Source: Paracoccaceae bacterium (GTDB lineage: Bacteria > Pseudomonadota > Alphaproteobacteria > Rhodobacterales > Rhodobacteraceae). Taken from it: a stretch of DNA of 16,810 nt. The number at the start of each line of letters is the position of its first letter. Position 1 is the first letter of the stretch. A program made the translations under genes and the position numbers. A model generated the notes under the pieces. It was not told where the DNA came from. It worked only from the letters and a program-made list of their open reading frames with translations, and ran no database searches. The DNA lies in contig PARX01000002.1 in NCBI GenBank assembly GCA_002712045.1, positions 31,579 to 48,388 of the forward strand, given 5' to 3'. Positions 1 to 8,192 of the stretch are shown here, one piece after another.

Positions 1-47
1 CATTTTTACATGCCCTGGAAGTATCACTAAAAAATGTTATATAAAAG

Positions 48-61
48 TTGATGTTAATCAA
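48..61. promoter_or_regulatory. FNR/CRP-family box upstream of the formate dehydrogenase operon
   Basis: The sequence TTGATGTTAATCAA is a perfect match to the FNR-type consensus TTGAT-N4-ATCAA, bound by FNR, FnrL, Anr and the Dnr/NnrR regulators. It lies about 145 bp before the fdsB start. The site is palindromic, so it could act on fdsB to the right or on an unseen gene to the left. A TATAAT at 110-115 would put the box centre near -67 from its expected start site, which is not an exact standard class I or class II spacing. The match is seen directly; function is inferred. Confidence 0.55.
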
Positions 62-109
62 AGTAAATGATGATGTATGGGTAAAAATAGCAGATAAATT
101 TTGTTAGGC

Positions 110-115
110 TATAAT
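110..115 (+). promoter_or_regulatory. Possible -10 element for the formate dehydrogenase operon
   Basis: A perfect TATAAT stands 84 bp before the fdsB start codon. No good -35 hexamer lies 16-18 bp upstream, which would fit an activator-dependent promoter such as one using the FNR-type box at 48-61. The region is very AT-rich, so a chance match is quite possible. Confidence 0.3.
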
Positions 116-144
116 TTAAAAAATTATGTCTATATTTTTAAATT
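113..144. repeat. A/T-only inverted repeat upstream of fdsB
   Basis: AATTTAAAAA at 113-122 is the exact reverse complement of TTTTTAAATT at 135-144, giving 10-bp arms with a 12-bp spacer. It sits between the possible -10 element and the fdsB ribosome binding site. It could be an operator or a weak hairpin. Because the arms are only A and T in an AT-rich leader, chance is a serious alternative. Confidence 0.25.
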
Positions 145-199
145 GAATTTTTTTATATTTGAATATATCGCATAAATTCTTAATAGAAAGGTTTCAGGA

Positions 200-1888
200 A
201 TGGCTCCTCTAGATCAGGGAAAAGGCGTTTGGAAATCGGGAAAAGGCAAAGGTCGGCATTTGCCAAAAGGTCGGCAATATACTGATGAAGCTTTAGCTGA
301 CATTAAAGTTTTACTTAAAGACTATGCCGTCAGTAGAGATCTACTAATAGAATTTCTGCATTTAATCCAAGATAAATATGGTCATCTTTCATCTGAACAT
401 TTGTGTGCTTTGGCGCATGAGATGAAATTGAGTCAAACCGAGGTTTATGAAGTAGCAACTTTTTATGCCCACTTTGATGTCGTAAAGGAAGATGAAACGC
501 CTCCACCTTCAATAACAATAAGGGTTTGTGACTCTTTATCGTGTGAACTTCAAGGTGCTCAAAGTTTAAAGAAAGCTTTAGAGGATGGTTTGGATTCGTC
601 AAAAGTAAGGGTGTTAAGAGCGCCTTGTATGGGGCGCTGTGATACTGCCCCTGTTTTGGAAATAGGTCACAACCATATTGATCATGCTAATGTGAAAAAA
701 GTAAATGATGCGATTAAGTCACATGACACGCATGAAAAAATTCCAAAGTATGAGAATTTTTTTGATTACAAAAGTGAGGGTGGATATGAAAAATTATCAG
801 AATTGCGCAAAGATGGTGATCCAGAGAAGTGTCAGGATATTCTGCTAGAATCAGGTTTAAGAGGGCTCGGTGGAGCGGGATTTCCTACTGGACGTAAGTG
901 GTCGTTTGTAAGAGCAGAAGATGGGCCTAGGTACTTGGCTGTTAACGGTGACGAGGGAGAGCCGGGAACATTCAAAGATCGTTTTTATTTGGAAAGACAG
1001 CCTCATTTATTTTTAGAAGGAATGTTGATAGCCGCTTGGGCAATAGAGGCAGATAAATGTTTTTTATACATGCGAGATGAATACCCTGCGGTGTTGTCCA
1101 TTCTTAGAACAGAAATAACCTCCTTGGAAAATGCTGGAATTGTCGAAAAGGGTTACATCGACTTAAGACGTGGTGCTGGTGCTTATATTTGTGGTGAAGA
1201 AAGTGCTATGATTGAATCAATAGAAGGAAAGAGAGGCTTGCCAAGACATCGTCCTCCTTTTGTTGCTCAAGTGGGTATCTTTGGAAGGCCTACTTTAGTA
1301 AATAATATAGAAACTCTTTATTGGGTATCCAGGGTGCTGAGAGAAGGGCCAGATATTTTATCTGGTGTTGAGAAAAATGGTAGAACTGGCTTGAGGAGCT
1401 ATTCAGTTTCTGGCCGTGTAAAAAATCCTGGAGTATATTTGTTGCCGGCAGGTTCAACGATTGTTGATATAATTGAGGAAGCTGGAGGAATGGTAGATGG
1501 CCATGTTTTTAAAGCTTATCAACCAGGGGGTCCATCAGCGGGATTATTGCCAGCTTCTATCGTTAATGTGCCTATGGACTTTGATACATTGCAAGAACAT
1601 GATACCTTTATAGGTTCGGCTGCAATTGTTATTTTATCTGATAAAGATAGCGCAAAAGATGCGGCTTTAAATATGTTACGTTTTTTTGAGGATGAGAGTT
1701 GTGGCCAGTGTACGCCATGTAGAGTAGGATGTGCAAAAGCTGTAACGCTTATGGAAAAAGAGACTTGGGATATTGATTTGCTTGAGGAGCTTTCTCTAAT
1801 GATGATTGATGCTTCAATCTGTGGACTGGGACAAGCAGCACCTAATCCTATAAGATTAACAATTAAGCATTTTGCGGATGAAATATAA
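200..1888 (+). CDS. fdsB: NAD-dependent formate dehydrogenase, beta subunit (NuoE-NuoF fusion, FDH1 type)
   Basis: This 562-residue subunit passes electrons from formate, received from the alpha subunit, to NAD+ through FMN. Residues about 30-185 are NuoE-like, a helical region then a thioredoxin-like [2Fe-2S] domain with ligands C110, C115, C143 and C147. Residues about 190-562 are NuoF-like: GLGGAGF at 222-228 in the FMN/NADH site, then DEGEPGTF, GAGAYICGEES, and 4Fe-4S ligands C501, C504, C507 and C541. Separate FdsG and FdsB subunits are the rule in Rhodobacter capsulatus and Cupriavidus; the fused form is that of Methylobacterium extorquens FDH1 (fdh1B), which it closely resembles from memory. 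The start is supported by AAAGG at 187-191, eight bases before ATG. The alpha-subunit ATG follows one base after the stop, so the two genes are surely co-transcribed. Confidence 0.93.
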   Translation: MAPLDQGKGVWKSGKGKGRHLPKGRQYTDEALADIKVLLKDYAVSRDLLIEFLHLIQDKYGHLSSEHLCALAHEMKLSQTEVYEVATFYAHFDVVKEDETPPPSITIRVCDSLSCELQGAQSLKKALEDGLDSSKVRVLRAPCMGRCDTAPVLEIGHNHIDHANVKKVNDAIKSHDTHEKIPKYENFFDYKSEGGYEKLSELRKDGDPEKCQDILLESGLRGLGGAGFPTGRKWSFVRAEDGPRYLAVNGDEGEPGTFKDRFYLERQPHLFLEGMLIAAWAIEADKCFLYMRDEYPAVLSILRTEITSLENAGIVEKGYIDLRRGAGAYICGEESAMIESIEGKRGLPRHRPPFVAQVGIFGRPTLVNNIETLYWVSRVLREGPDILSGVEKNGRTGLRSYSVSGRVKNPGVYLLPAGSTIVDIIEEAGGMVDGHVFKAYQPGGPSAGLLPASIVNVPMDFDTLQEHDTFIGSAAIVILSDKDSAKDAALNMLRFFEDESCGQCTPCRVGCAKAVTLMEKETWDIDLLEELSLMMIDASICGLGQAAPNPIRLTIKHFADEI

Positions 1889-1889
1889 T

Positions 1890-4670
1890 ATGGGTGACTC
1901 AATTAAATTCACATTAGATGGTAAAGTAGTTTTCGCTAATGATGATGAAACTATTTGGGAAGTTGCTAAGCGAGAAGGCACAAACATACCACATTTATGC
2001 CATTCTGGAGAAACAGGTTATCGGAGTGACGGCAATTGCCGTGCTTGTATGGTTGAAATTGATGGAGAAAGAACCTTAGCGGCCTCGTGTATTCGAAAAC
2101 CATCAAATGATATGATTGTAGCCTCCCAGAGTAATAGATCGATTTCGGCCAGAAAAATGGTTATGGAGTTGTTAGTTGCTGATCAACCAGTACGAGATAA
2201 GGCTCATGATAAATCTTCTCATTTTTGGCAAACAGCGGATAAACAAGGTGTAACAGATAGTAGATTTCCCAGTATGAAATCTGAAAAAATACCCTTACTC
2301 GATGACTCTCATGTGGCTATGAGTGTAAATTTAGATGCCTGTATTCAATGTAACTTATGTGTTCGTGCTTGCCGTGAGGTCCAGGTAAATGATGTGATTG
2401 GTATGGCAGGTCGTGGACATGATAGTAAAATCATTTTTGATTTTGATGATCCAATGGGTGAGTCATCTTGTGTTGCTTGCGGCGAGTGTGTTCAAGCTTG
2501 TCCAACAGGTGCATTGATGCCTTCTTCAGCTGTAAATAACGAACAAGTTGGCGATAGCAATGATTATGATGAGGAAATTAAGTCTGTTTGTCCTTTTTGT
2601 GGTGTTGGGTGTCAGGTTAGCCTTAAGGTCAAAGACGGAAAAGTGAAGTGGGTTGATGGGGTTAATGGCCCAGCTAATGAGGGTCGTTTATGTGTAAAAG
2701 GTCGGTTTGGATTTGATTACATCAATCACTCCCATCGTCTTACAAAACCCATGATTAGGAGAAAAGATGCACCAAGTAAGGGTTTGAATGTAGATCCTTC
2801 TAATCCTTGGACTCATTTTCGTGAGGCCACATGGGACGAAGCTTTGGATTTTGCAGCAAATGGTTTATCTAAGTTACGCTCAGATAATGGTAGAAGGGTG
2901 GCAGGCTTTGGCTCTGCAAAATGTTCAAATGAGGAAGCTTATTTGTTTCAAAAGCTAATCAGGCAGGGTTTTGGACACAATAATGTGGATCACTGTACTA
3001 GGTTATGTCATGCGTCATCTGTTGCGGCATTAATGGAGAATGTAGGATCAGCAGCTGTTACAGCGACATTTAATGAGATTGAGAATTCAGATGTTGCAAT
3101 TATTATTGGTGCTAATCCAATCGAGAACCATCCAGTCGCTGCAACTTATTTTAAGCAGTTTGCTAAGAGGGGTGGAAAATTAATTGTTATGGATCCGAGA
3201 GGCCAGGCTTTAAAACGACATGCCTCACATATGCTTCAATTTAGGGCTGGTGCCGATGTAAGTATGTTGAATGCGATAATGAATGTTATTGTAACTGAAG
3301 GTTTGTATGATCAACAGTATATTGATGCGTATACAGAAAATTGGGAAGCCGAGAAGGAGCATTTGGCGGACTTTACCCCTGAAAAAATGTCGGAAGTTTG
3401 TGATATAGAAGCAGACGTTTTGCGTGAAGTTGCTCGAGTATTTGCTGGTGCCAAAGCGGGTATGATTTTTTGGGGGATGGGTATAAGTCAACATATTCAT
3501 GGTACTGATAATTCGCGTTGCCTAATTTCACTTGCATTAATGACTGGTCAAATAGGAAGACCTGGAACGGGTTTGCATCCGCTTAGGGGGCAGAACAATG
3601 TACAAGGTGCTTCTGATGCAGGAATGATTCCAATGTTTTTACCCGATTATCAAACGGTAACGGATGATGGTGTACGATCAGCATTTAATGATATTTGGCA
3701 ATCTGATGTTGATTTTTCTGCTAAAAAAGGACTTACTGTTGTAGAAATTATGCATGCTATTCACGAAGATGAAATACGTGGAATGTATATTTTGGGTGAA
3801 AATCCGGCTATGTCTGATCCTGATGTAGATCACGCAAGAGCAGCGCTAGCTAAGTTAGAGCATCTGATTGTGCAAGACATATTTATAACAGAGACAGCTA
3901 ATTATGCAGATGTAATATTACCAGCGTCGGCATTCGCAGAAAAGTCAGGAACTGTTACCAACACAAATAGGCAGGTTCAGATGGGTAGGCAAGCTGTTTT
4001 GCCACCTGGAGAAGCAAAGCAAGATTGGTGGATAACAGTAGAGCTAGCGAAACGATTGGGACTAAATTGGGATTATACAGACCCCTCTCAAGTATTCGCC
4101 GAAATGAAAAAGGGTATGAAGTCTCTCGAAAATATAACATGGGATCGTTTGGAAAATGAGAATGCAGTTACCTACCCTTCCCTTTCTAAACAAGATCCAG
4201 GACAAGCTATTGTATTCGGTGATGGATTTCCGCGAACTGAGGGACGAGCAAGGTTTACCCCAGCAAATATTATCGCACCTGATGAAATACCAGACTCGGA
4301 TTATCCAATGATACTTACAACGGGAAGACAGCTAGAACATTGGCACACTGGATCAATGACGAGAAGGTCAAATGTTTTAGATTCTGTTGAACCCGAAGCT
4401 AATTGCTCGATGCATCCAAAAACAATCAGAGCATTAGGCGTTATGCCTGGTGATCTCGTTAGATTATCTACTCGTAGAGGTAGAATTGAAATTATGGTTA
4501 GATCTGATAGAGCAGTTTCTGAGGATATGGTTTTTCTTCCTTTTGCTTATGTAGAAGCAGCAGCAAATATTTTAACTAATTCGGCATTAGATCCGTACGG
4601 AAAAATACCAGAATTTAAATTTTGTGCGGTAAAAGTTGAAAAAGTTGAAGATAAAATCGCTGCTGAATAA
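1890..4670 (+). CDS. fdsA: NAD-dependent formate dehydrogenase, alpha (catalytic Mo/W) subunit
   Basis: The catalytic subunit oxidises formate to CO2 at a bis-pterin-guanine-dinucleotide Mo or W centre in the cytoplasm (also annotated fdhF or fdh1A). With the ATG at 1890 it has 926 residues: a plant-type [2Fe-2S] domain (C37, C50, C53, C67), two 4Fe-4S ferredoxin motifs (C151, C154, C157, C161 and C194, C197, C200, C204), a 4Fe-4S cluster beside the cofactor (C234, C237, C241, C268), then the molybdopterin domains. C373 is the metal ligand, so the enzyme uses cysteine, not selenocysteine; H374 and R566 in the LRGQNNVQG motif are the expected catalytic residues. The NuoG-like His/Cys3 cluster motif is missing after the [2Fe-2S] domain. 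The frame opens upstream at TTG 1872 and ATG 1878, but MGDSIKFTLDG matches family starts. Mo versus W cannot be read from sequence. Confidence 0.94.
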   Translation: MGDSIKFTLDGKVVFANDDETIWEVAKREGTNIPHLCHSGETGYRSDGNCRACMVEIDGERTLAASCIRKPSNDMIVASQSNRSISARKMVMELLVADQPVRDKAHDKSSHFWQTADKQGVTDSRFPSMKSEKIPLLDDSHVAMSVNLDACIQCNLCVRACREVQVNDVIGMAGRGHDSKIIFDFDDPMGESSCVACGECVQACPTGALMPSSAVNNEQVGDSNDYDEEIKSVCPFCGVGCQVSLKVKDGKVKWVDGVNGPANEGRLCVKGRFGFDYINHSHRLTKPMIRRKDAPSKGLNVDPSNPWTHFREATWDEALDFAANGLSKLRSDNGRRVAGFGSAKCSNEEAYLFQKLIRQGFGHNNVDHCTRLCHASSVAALMENVGSAAVTATFNEIENSDVAIIIGANPIENHPVAATYFKQFAKRGGKLIVMDPRGQALKRHASHMLQFRAGADVSMLNAIMNVIVTEGLYDQQYIDAYTENWEAEKEHLADFTPEKMSEVCDIEADVLREVARVFAGAKAGMIFWGMGISQHIHGTDNSRCLISLALMTGQIGRPGTGLHPLRGQNNVQGASDAGMIPMFLPDYQTVTDDGVRSAFNDIWQSDVDFSAKKGLTVVEIMHAIHEDEIRGMYILGENPAMSDPDVDHARAALAKLEHLIVQDIFITETANYADVILPASAFAEKSGTVTNTNRQVQMGRQAVLPPGEAKQDWWITVELAKRLGLNWDYTDPSQVFAEMKKGMKSLENITWDRLENENAVTYPSLSKQDPGQAIVFGDGFPRTEGRARFTPANIIAPDEIPDSDYPMILTTGRQLEHWHTGSMTRRSNVLDSVEPEANCSMHPKTIRALGVMPGDLVRLSTRRGRIEIMVRSDRAVSEDMVFLPFAYVEAAANILTNSALDPYGKIPEFKFCAVKVEKVEDKIAAE

Positions 4671-4674
4671 ATGT

Positions 4675-7600
4675 CTAATGACTTTGCAATGATTTTACGC
4701 CAATTTCTCCTTCGCGCCATTTCTGAATGGCGATAGCAGCGGCAGAACTTGCTGCTAGCGTAGTGTAGTATGGTATTCCATCAGACAAGCATTCAGCTCG
4801 CATTGAACGGGAATCTTCAACAGCCTGACTACCATCTGTTGTATTCATAACTAAATCTATCTCACCATTCTTCATCATATCTACAATATTAGGGCGACCC
4901 TCGTATACTTTGTTTACTAAAGTTGATTTTATTTGGTTTTTTTCTAGGTATTCGGCTGTCCCTTTTGTAGCAATAATTTCAAAGTTTAAACTTTTTAAGA
5001 CGTGCGCAGTTTTTATTAGTTTTTGCGATTTGTCATTATTTCGCACCGAAATAAAAACTTTTCCTGTTTTTGGTAGTTCAACTCCAGCACCTAACTGCGC
5101 TTTAAAAAATGCTCTTTCAAAATTATTGTCTTTTCCCATTACTTCACCAGTAGATCTCATTTCTGGACCAAGTAAAGTGTCGACACCAGGGAATCTATTA
5201 AATGGCAAAACCGCCTCTTTTACGCAAATATAGTCTGTATCTGGAGATTTTAGATCAAAATTGGTCAATGGCTCACCCGCCATAACTCTGGCAGCTATAG
5301 CAGCAATTGGGCTATTTACAGCTTTGGCAACAAATGGGACGGTTCTTGAAGCGCGGGGATTAACCTCTAAAACAAAAATAGAATTTTCTTTAATAGCGAA
5401 TTGAACGTTCATTAGGCCAATTACGTTTAACGAACGAGCTAGAATTTCTGTTTGTTCTTTTAGTTCATGAATGGTTGATTTCTCCAAACTATAGGGTGGT
5501 AATGAACAGGCGCTGTCACCAGAATGAACACCCGCTTCTTCAATATGTTCCATAATGCCAGCGATATGAACATTTGTTCCGTCGCTGATAGCATCTACAT
5601 CAACTTCAATAGCACCTGTAAGATAACTATCCAAAAGCACGGGATTCTCACCAGATACATTTACTGCATTCTCAATATATTTTTTTAATTGAATTTCATC
5701 TCTGACTATTTCCATAGCCCTTCCACCAAGAACATAGGATGGACGAATAACAAGAGGGTATTTGACTTTCTGAGCAATTTTGAAAGCTTCATCTGCGGAG
5801 TAAGCCACATCATTAATTGGTTGTTTTAAATTTGCAGAATCAAGTAATTGTTTAAAGCGTTCACGATCTTCTGCTAAATCTATTGCATCGGGAGAAGTCC
5901 CAAGAATAGGTATTTTAGCATCTTCCAGAGCATTAGCTAATTTTAATGGTGTTTGACCACCAAGCTGAACGATTACCCCATGCAATATTCCTGATTCTTG
6001 CTCTACTCTTAGAATTTCCATGACATGTTCAAATGTTAATGGTTCAAAATACAATCGGTCTGAGGTGTCATAGTCAGTTGAAACTGTTTCGGGATTACAA
6101 TTGATCATAATTGTTTCATAAGATTCGTTGCTAAGGGCGAAGCAGGCATGACAACAGCAGTAATCAAATTCTATACCCTGACCAATTCTATTGGGACCAC
6201 CTCCTAAAATTATTACTTTCTTTTTATCTGATGGTTTCGCCTCGCACTGTCTTTGTCCATTTGTGATCATTTCATAGGTCGAATACATATAAGGTGTTTG
6301 GGCTTCAAATTCGGCAGCACAAGTATCAATTCTTTTAAAAACTGATTTTATACCTAGAGATAATCGCGTATTTCTCACTTCTTTTTCAGTTAAACGTGTT
6401 AAATGCGCTATTCTAGCATCAGTAAAGCCATATAATTTTAGGTTAAGCATGTCGTTTGAATCAGTCGGTAAGCCTCTCTTCTTTATGACGGATTCTATGT
6501 CAATGATCTCTCTAATTCTCTCAATAAACCAAGGATCATAAGAGGTTGCATTGCCAATATCATCGTTTGACAATCCTTCACGAATAGCTTGCGCGATAAG
6601 TAATATCCGATCGGGCGTTTGTTGCGACAATACTTTAATAATTGCAGTTTTGTCAGGGCTACCTTGAATTTCAATATCATCAAAACCTGTTAACCCAGTT
6701 TCTAAAGAGGTAAGAGCTTTTTGTAGGCTTTCATGAATGGTACGACCTATTGCCATTACCTCTCCAACAGATTTCATAGAGGTAGTTAGGTAAGGGTCTG
6801 AGCCAGGAAATTTTTCAAATGCAAATCGAGGTATTTTTGTAACAATATAGTCAATACTTGGTTCAAAACTCGCTGGAGTTACTTTTGTAATGTCATTATC
6901 CAGCTCGTCTAATGTATAGCCAATCGCTAATTTTGCAGCTATTTTAGCAATCGGAAAGCCAGTTGCCTTTGAAGCTAATGCAGATGATCTCGAAACTCTT
7001 GGATTCATTTCGATAACAACCATGCGCCCAGATTTTGGATCAATAGCCCATTGAACATTTGAGCCACCAGTTTCGACACCAATTTCTCTTAAGACAGCAA
7101 TACTAGCATTGCGCATTAACTGATATTCTTTATCAGTTAATGTTAAAGCAGGAGCTACTGTTATGCTATCCCCAGTATGAACCCCCATAGGATCAATATT
7201 TTCTATTGAACATACTATAATAGCGTTGTCTGCTTTATCTCGAACAACTTCCATTTCAAATTCTTTCCAGCCCAATAGACTTTCATCAATTAGAATCTGA
7301 TTGACTGGTGATGCTTCTAGCCCTGTTTTACAAAAGTGTTTATAATCTTCTATGTTATAAGCGACACCTCCACCGGTACCGCCTAAGGTAAAAGCTGGTC
7401 GAATGATTGCTGGTAATCCAATTTCTGGCAAAGCATCTAGAGCTAACTGAACACCCTCATTTATATTATTAATTCCATTTATTTTTGGCGCAGTAATAAT
7501 AGCTGCTTTTGGATTTTCAAGATTTAGGCGTTCCATTGCTTCACGAAATAACTTACGGTCTTCAGCCATTTCAATCGCTTCGCGATTAGCTCCAATCAAC

Positions 7601-7941
7601 TCAACACCATGAGTTTCTAAAATGCCTAGGTCTGCTAGTGCAAGTGAAGTATTTAATGCTGTTTGGCCCCCCATTGTTGGCAACAGTGCATCTGGTTTCT
7701 CCACTTCAATAATTTTGGTTAAAACTTCAGGTGTGATTGGTTCAATATATGTCGCGTCTGCCATTTCTGGATCAGTCATTATAGTGGCCGGATTTGAGTT
7801 CACCAAGACGACCCTATAACCTTCTTCTCTAAGTGCTTTACATGCTTGAGCTCCAGAATAATCAAATTCACAAGCTTGGCCAATGACAATAGGTCCGGCA
7901 CCAATTATCATGATCTTTTTTATATCAGTACGCTTTGGCAT
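4675..7941 (-). CDS. carB: Carbamoyl-phosphate synthase large subunit
   Basis: CarB makes carbamoyl phosphate from bicarbonate, two ATP and ammonia supplied by CarA, feeding arginine and pyrimidine synthesis. The protein has 1088 residues, slightly longer than the 1073 of E. coli. It begins with MPKRTDIKKIMIIGAGP; the first ATP-grasp half carries GGTGGGVAYN, and the second half starts near residue 573 with VIILGGGPNRIGQG. An MGS-like allosteric domain fills about residue 950 to the end. The stretch between the ATP-grasp lobes (KINGINNINEGVQ) looks like the insertion common in alphaproteobacterial CarB. No clear Shine-Dalgarno precedes the ATG, but the N-terminus is canonical. carA is not in the window; the two are often unlinked in this group. 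It converges on fdsA, leaving 4 bases between stop codons. Confidence 0.98.
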   Translation of the reverse strand: MPKRTDIKKIMIIGAGPIVIGQACEFDYSGAQACKALREEGYRVVLVNSNPATIMTDPEMADATYIEPITPEVLTKIIEVEKPDALLPTMGGQTALNTSLALADLGILETHGVELIGANREAIEMAEDRKLFREAMERLNLENPKAAIITAPKINGINNINEGVQLALDALPEIGLPAIIRPAFTLGGTGGGVAYNIEDYKHFCKTGLEASPVNQILIDESLLGWKEFEMEVVRDKADNAIIVCSIENIDPMGVHTGDSITVAPALTLTDKEYQLMRNASIAVLREIGVETGGSNVQWAIDPKSGRMVVIEMNPRVSRSSALASKATGFPIAKIAAKLAIGYTLDELDNDITKVTPASFEPSIDYIVTKIPRFAFEKFPGSDPYLTTSMKSVGEVMAIGRTIHESLQKALTSLETGLTGFDDIEIQGSPDKTAIIKVLSQQTPDRILLIAQAIREGLSNDDIGNATSYDPWFIERIREIIDIESVIKKRGLPTDSNDMLNLKLYGFTDARIAHLTRLTEKEVRNTRLSLGIKSVFKRIDTCAAEFEAQTPYMYSTYEMITNGQRQCEAKPSDKKKVIILGGGPNRIGQGIEFDYCCCHACFALSNESYETIMINCNPETVSTDYDTSDRLYFEPLTFEHVMEILRVEQESGILHGVIVQLGGQTPLKLANALEDAKIPILGTSPDAIDLAEDRERFKQLLDSANLKQPINDVAYSADEAFKIAQKVKYPLVIRPSYVLGGRAMEIVRDEIQLKKYIENAVNVSGENPVLLDSYLTGAIEVDVDAISDGTNVHIAGIMEHIEEAGVHSGDSACSLPPYSLEKSTIHELKEQTEILARSLNVIGLMNVQFAIKENSIFVLEVNPRASRTVPFVAKAVNSPIAAIAARVMAGEPLTNFDLKSPDTDYICVKEAVLPFNRFPGVDTLLGPEMRSTGEVMGKDNNFERAFFKAQLGAGVELPKTGKVFISVRNNDKSQKLIKTAHVLKSLNFEIIATKGTAEYLEKNQIKSTLVNKVYEGRPNIVDMMKNGEIDLVMNTTDGSQAVEDSRSMRAECLSDGIPYYTTLAASSAAAIAIQKWREGEIGVKSLQSH

Positions 7942-7997
7942 AAATTAATTCGATTTTTTTGCACAAATATTTGGTTTTGGTTGCTCAAATTATTTCG

Positions 7998-8026
7998 CTT
8001 ATAGCCGCCTTGCTTCTGCGCGCAAG
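7998..8026 (-). promoter_or_regulatory. Possible carB promoter with an embedded inverted repeat
   Basis: Reading leftward, TTGCGC (8020-8025) and TATAAG (7998-8003) are separated by 16 bp, a fair sigma-70 arrangement about 57 bp before the carB start. The arms CTTGC (8009-8013) and GCAAG (8022-8026) form a 5-bp inverted repeat overlapping the -35 element and spacer. This is also the most GC-rich patch of the intergenic region. No known regulator is recognised. Confidence 0.35.
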
Positions 8027-8130
8027 TTATTTCATGTAGATTTCTTAGTTTGATGATGTTTTTTCTAATTATTCATGATTGATTTTTTATACTCTTTAAA
8101 GACAGACTCAATTTATTTGAATTCATTCTC

Positions 8131-8172
8131 TTGACTTCTTCAGTTAACCGAGGTGTATCAGCACAGTATAAT
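8131..8172 (+). promoter_or_regulatory. Probable aspS promoter
   Basis: A perfect TATAAT at 8167-8172 follows TTAACC (8144-8149) at a 17-bp spacing. The expected start site near 8179 gives a leader of about 14 bases that just includes the AGGA at 8181-8184. A second TTGACT at 8131-8136 has only a poor -10 (TGTATC, 8154-8159) at the right distance and may be an alternative promoter. No other feature is seen in the 251-bp gap at 7942-8192. Confidence 0.45.
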
Positions 8173-8192
8173 TAATACGTAGGATCAATCAA

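Noticed and set aside
330..602. Antisense open frames of roughly 60-130 residues inside fdsB, fdsA, carB, aspS, dnaX, nudC and pheA
   Set aside because: They lie wholly within strongly recognised genes in other frames, have no recognisable domains and no ribosome binding sites of note.
1872..1889. Upstream starts TTG 1872 or ATG 1878 for fdsA
   Set aside because: Both overlap the end of fdsB and add residues not seen in the family; MGDSIKFTLDG from 1890 fits the usual N-terminus.
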